DNA of 34,926 bases from Lachnospiraceae bacterium (GTDB taxonomy: Bacteria > Bacillota > Clostridia > Lachnospirales > Lachnospiraceae). This document shows positions 31,795 through 34,926 of the stretch, piece by piece. The stretch covers positions 1-34,926 of the forward strand of contig JAFUZJ010000027.1 of the NCBI GenBank assembly GCA_017476665.1, written 5' to 3'. The notes under the pieces are model-generated. The model saw only the letters and a program-made list of their open reading frames with translations, was not told the DNA's origin and made no database searches. The position numbers and the translations under genes are program-made. Numbering within the stretch: position 1 is the first letter of the stretch; each line of letters opens with the position of its first letter.

Positions 31795-34700
31795 TTATGC
31801 CACCAACGCATTTTCTTTAATCTGATTGATAATCTGAACCATCTTTTTCTGCTCTTCCTGTGTAAATAGCACGCTAAACTTTATCGGTCTGTCAAATGGT
31901 GCACTCATCAGATCCCGGACATTATTTACACAGCCATTTTCCACAAGATAATCCACCACTTTTTCTATAAAAGCAATCTGTTCCGCATTCGGACGTTTCT
32001 CTGCAATAAATGATCCAAATGCCGCCATGGCCGCCTCCCGGTTCATTTTCGCAATTTTACGGATCAACAGACCAAACGGTGTATCCTGATAACTCCCGAC
32101 ATAGTCTTCCTTTGTGCCAAGTTCTTCAGTAAAAATCCGTTCCAATTCTTTATAATCAGCCGCAGTAATTGGCTCATTATATAAGAGCTTATGTATCGTC
32201 GCGTTATTCCGATTCTCTTCAACAAATCGGTTTACCTTGCGCTTATAATCATCAAAATCACTCTTTGCAAATTTAATATCGCGCCCCTCCTCACGAAATA
32301 CCACATCGTCCGCAAAATTCGTATAATGAATACGTGGGGTCTCATTCTGGACAAATTTCATGATTCCCCGGAGGCTTTGACGTGTTTTCTCAAATTGTAG
32401 CGCATCTGATGCATCCCAGTATGTGTCCGTTTTGATTTCTCTCAATTCCGGTATTTTTACTTTCACATCAGGTATTGTGGCACATTTTTCCAAAAGAGCA
32501 TTTGCATAACTTAGAACTCGCTTTTTCTGCTGCTTTACCAATTGGTTCTTAGAAAGCACCGAAATCATCAATCCATACATCAAAACATCAAAGGAAATAG
32601 CTGCCTCGTCCTTTTCTTCACACCTTACCAAATTCGCAAGGTTTTCATCAATTTCCGCCTTCTTTGTGTTGTCAAGACACACAAACTGCTCCGCATCCTT
32701 ATATTTCTCTACATACTTGCGCTTCAATCCGACCTCTACTCGATCTGGATTCAGTGTCCGGATATCTTTTACAACCGCCTCAATCAATCCATTTCGGATA
32801 TTCTGATACTCTGTTCCACTATAATCTGCATTCTGTGTTAATTCTATAATTTCTACCCTACGGGCAAAACGCATAGCAATGGGAGATATTTCTGCCCTGG
32901 CTTCCTTCCCCTTCGGATTCAATTCAAAAAACTGGAAGTTTCGCATATAGTCAAACACACGAAACTCAGTCTTGTCCTCTCCTTTTCCGAACAAGTCCTC
33001 ACATAATCTCGTGCCACGTCCTAACATTTGGTCGAACTTAATCCTGCTATATACCTTTTTCGCAAATACAAGATTTACAACCTCCGGTATATCCACACCC
33101 GTTTCCAGCTTATCTACCGTCACTGCGATAAAAGGCATGGAATCCTTTTTCTTGAAATTATCATAATCATCTTGTGAATAGGGTTCACCACTGACAACCT
33201 TGCACGCAAATGTACCCTTATATTCTTTATACAATGTCTCAAATCGATCTATGATATGATTTGCATGGCGCTTATTTTGCGCAAAAATAATCGTCTTTCC
33301 AATATGATTCCCGTTTTTATGCTGAATCCCCTTATTCATTATATCTGAAAGCATCAAATCTGTTGTAGCTTGATTAAAGATATATTTATTGATGTATTCC
33401 GGCGGAATCCTCTCTGGCATATCCTCGTCTTCCATAAATTCGTCTTCATACACATCTCTCTCATCAATTCCTAGATTATTATAGGTAATCCCCTCATCTA
33501 AAATGGAAGTCGACGTCTCAACCGGATAAAATGGCACAAGCACTTTGTCCTTATTTACCGCTTCATCATATTCATACACATCCGTCGGCATCTGCGGCGG
33601 AAGATCAAAAAACGCATAAGTTGACTGGTCAACCGTCTGCTTTGGAGTTGCTGTAAGCCCTAACAGACATGTATCAAAGTACTTAAAAATAGCAAGATAT
33701 TTATTAAAAATACTTCTATGCGCTTCATCCACTATGATCAAATCAAAGTGTCCCGGTGAAAAGAACCTCGTTCCGTCTGTATTTCGTTCACTGTCAATTG
33801 CCCTAAGCATTGTGGGATACGTGGAAAAAATAAAATCATCCCCTCGTTCTTCCCTGTTTTTCAACAAATTGCAGGACGGGGTATCCGGAATGTATTTGTC
33901 AAATGATTCCTTCGCCTGACGCACAAGTTCTCTACGGTCAGCTAAAAACAGAACACGCTGAATAAACCCTGCTTTTTGAAGTACATATACAAGGGAAGCT
34001 GCGGTTCTCGTTTTACCCGTCCCGGTTGCCATTACAAGCAAGCATTTTCGATTTCCTTTTTCATAGGACTCACAGCACTTTGTAACTGCTCGAACCTGAT
34101 AATGCCTGTCCGTAATCTTTTGATTGATTGGAATTGTATTCAACGGCTTGCGGCTATACCGCATTGCCTGAATGCGGTTAATGTCACGAATAGGAAATAC
34201 ACCACTCACCTGCCTCGGTACAGGTGATGCCGATTTATCGTCCCACATATTTGTCTCAAAACCATTGGTATAAAACATAATCGGGCGGAAATTCTGCATT
34301 TTCTCGATACAGTCCGCATACAACTTTGCCTGCTTTCTTCCAAGTGTTGATGCTTCGCTTGTTTTCTTTGCTTCGACAAGCGCAATAATCTTTCCGGTGT
34401 CTCCCCATATCACATAATCCACTGCACCTGTCCCGCTGGGACTCGGCATACCTATCACCGAGTATTCTGTTTCAATGCAATTACGTTTTCGCTCATTATC
34501 AAACACATATCCCGCTGCCTTAAGATCCGCATCTATGTAACGCCTGCGTGTCTCAGCCTCTGACATATCCGGCTCATATTTATAACTTCTGGTTTTCGTA
34601 TTCTCAGCTTTTAGATTCTCCATCTGTACAGACAGTTGAGATATCTGTTCAAGAAGACTCTGTATATGCTCATCCTTCTGTGAGACTATTTTGTCAACAT

Positions 34701-34926
34701 CATTTTTTATATCTGCGAGCTGTTTCTCATATGACTGACGGATTGATTCGCTTTGCTCTGACTGATCTGGAATTGCCTTTACATTAAAATTATGTTCTTC
34801 ATAATCGTTCCCATAACAATAGTCAATCCATTGTACAAGGTCAAAGACAATATTTAAGGACAATATGGCATCATCGCGGGTAACTTCTTCCGCCCCGGTA
34901 TGGGCAGATGCATTTCCATTTCGAAC
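31795..34926 (-). CDS. hsdR: Type I restriction enzyme R subunit (HsdR), N terminus outside window
   Basis: 1043 residues are visible; the frame remains open through the right edge (RNGNASAHTGAEEVTRDDA before the SLNIVF segment), so the real start is beyond 34926. Order: end of an N-terminal DUF4145-like helical part, a coiled coil (about 60-110), a PD-(D/E)xK nuclease (Asp170, EAK 185-187), an SF2 translocase with ATGTGKT (about 300-306), VDEAH (about 399-403), LGLTATP and QMLGRGTRL, and an EcoEI-type C-terminal domain. It cuts unmodified DNA after ATP-driven translocation when joined to HsdM and HsdS, neither of which is in the window; they may lie to the right. Confidence 0.93.
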   Translation of the reverse strand, partial: VRNGNASAHTGAEEVTRDDAILSLNIVFDLVQWIDYCYGNDYEEHNFNVKAIPDQSEQSESIRQSYEKQLADIKNDVDKIVSQKDEHIQSLLEQISQLSVQMENLKAENTKTRSYKYEPDMSEAETRRRYIDADLKAAGYVFDNERKRNCIETEYSVIGMPSPSGTGAVDYVIWGDTGKIIALVEAKKTSEASTLGRKQAKLYADCIEKMQNFRPIMFYTNGFETNMWDDKSASPVPRQVSGVFPIRDINRIQAMRYSRKPLNTIPINQKITDRHYQVRAVTKCCESYEKGNRKCLLVMATGTGKTRTAASLVYVLQKAGFIQRVLFLADRRELVRQAKESFDKYIPDTPSCNLLKNREERGDDFIFSTYPTMLRAIDSERNTDGTRFFSPGHFDLIIVDEAHRSIFNKYLAIFKYFDTCLLGLTATPKQTVDQSTYAFFDLPPQMPTDVYEYDEAVNKDKVLVPFYPVETSTSILDEGITYNNLGIDERDVYEDEFMEDEDMPERIPPEYINKYIFNQATTDLMLSDIMNKGIQHKNGNHIGKTIIFAQNKRHANHIIDRFETLYKEYKGTFACKVVSGEPYSQDDYDNFKKKDSMPFIAVTVDKLETGVDIPEVVNLVFAKKVYSRIKFDQMLGRGTRLCEDLFGKGEDKTEFRVFDYMRNFQFFELNPKGKEARAEISPIAMRFARRVEIIELTQNADYSGTEYQNIRNGLIEAVVKDIRTLNPDRVEVGLKRKYVEKYKDAEQFVCLDNTKKAEIDENLANLVRCEEKDEAAISFDVLMYGLMISVLSKNQLVKQQKKRVLSYANALLEKCATIPDVKVKIPELREIKTDTYWDASDALQFEKTRQSLRGIMKFVQNETPRIHYTNFADDVVFREEGRDIKFAKSDFDDYKRKVNRFVEENRNNATIHKLLYNEPITAADYKELERIFTEELGTKEDYVGSYQDTPFGLLIRKIAKMNREAAMAAFGSFIAEKRPNAEQIAFIEKVVDYLVENGCVNNVRDLMSAPFDRPIKFSVLFTQEEQKKMVQIINQIKENALVA

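Larger units (their letters stand above)
25094..34926. mobile_element. Integrated element with serine recombinase, iterons and defence genes (right end not in window)
   Basis: The left boundary is inferred from the amidase gene cut near 25093. Inside lie, in order, a dyad, a possible small RNA, a 180-aa accessory ORF, a large serine recombinase about 0.7 kb from the edge (typical for the enzyme that integrates such elements), a small basic ORF, hairpins and iterons, a retron, and restriction genes. Base composition turns strongly AT-rich from about 28.2 to 31.8 kb. No relaxase, conjugation or capsid gene is visible, so it cannot be assigned to an ICE, mobilisable element or prophage from this part. 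Confidence 0.75.

Noticed and set aside
34861-34863. TTG as start codon of hsdR
   Set aside because: The frame continues upstream with plausible protein sequence to the window edge, and no ribosome binding site precedes the TTG.

Overview
The window is a bacterial chromosome segment, most likely from a Clostridia / Lachnospiraceae gut anaerobe. The evidence is the Firmicutes order murE-priA-def-fmt-rsmB-rlmN-prpC-prkC-rsgA, a SCIFF peptide with its radical-SAM maturase, a fused SecDF, strong AGGAGG-type ribosome binding sites and moderate GC in the core. Genus cannot be set from the sequence alone. Nearly all genes lie on the minus strand, so the window is best read from right to left.

Core region (1 to about 25.09 kb). 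A long minus-strand operon runs from murE (13998) to rsgA (1731): cell-wall precursor synthesis, replication restart, N-formyl-Met start and removal, rRNA modification, the PrpC/PrkC phosphatase-kinase pair and ribosome assembly. A membrane zinc peptidase is inserted between fmt and rsmB. Downstream lie a FIST sensor protein and a soluble methyl-accepting chemotaxis protein that runs off the left edge. Upstream of murE are recJ, secDF, the SCIFF maturase, the SCIFF peptide and a small membrane protein. A plus-strand CNNM/CorC-type protein converges on a Na/Pi-cotransporter-like gene, and their stop codons share one terminator. A MATE exporter and a broken N-acetylmuramoyl-L-alanine amidase follow.

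Accessory region (about 25.09 kb to the right edge). The amidase gene is cut at its HGG metal-ligand motif. Beyond that point the DNA is foreign: a 180-aa ORF that may be polyvalent-protein-like, a large serine recombinase, a small basic ORF, a non-coding block with two strong hairpins and five helically phased iteron-like repeats, and then an AT-rich defence block. I read this as an integrated mobile element whose far end is outside the window.

The defence block holds a complete retron of the Ec86/Eco1-like (type II-A) kind: a nucleoside-deoxyribosyltransferase-like effector with a winged-helix tail, a 177-nt msr-msd RNA, and a reverse transcriptase. The RNA can be read directly. It has 14-bp perfect a1/a2 arms, a branch-G candidate just after a1, an 8-bp msr hairpin and a 13-bp msd stem. 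a1 starts on the effector stop codon, and a2 contains the ribosome binding site of the RT gene, which suggests that RNA folding and RT translation are linked. Upstream in the same direction are an apparently truncated SIR2/AbiH-like ORF, a 103-aa unknown, and a type I restriction HsdR that runs off the right edge.
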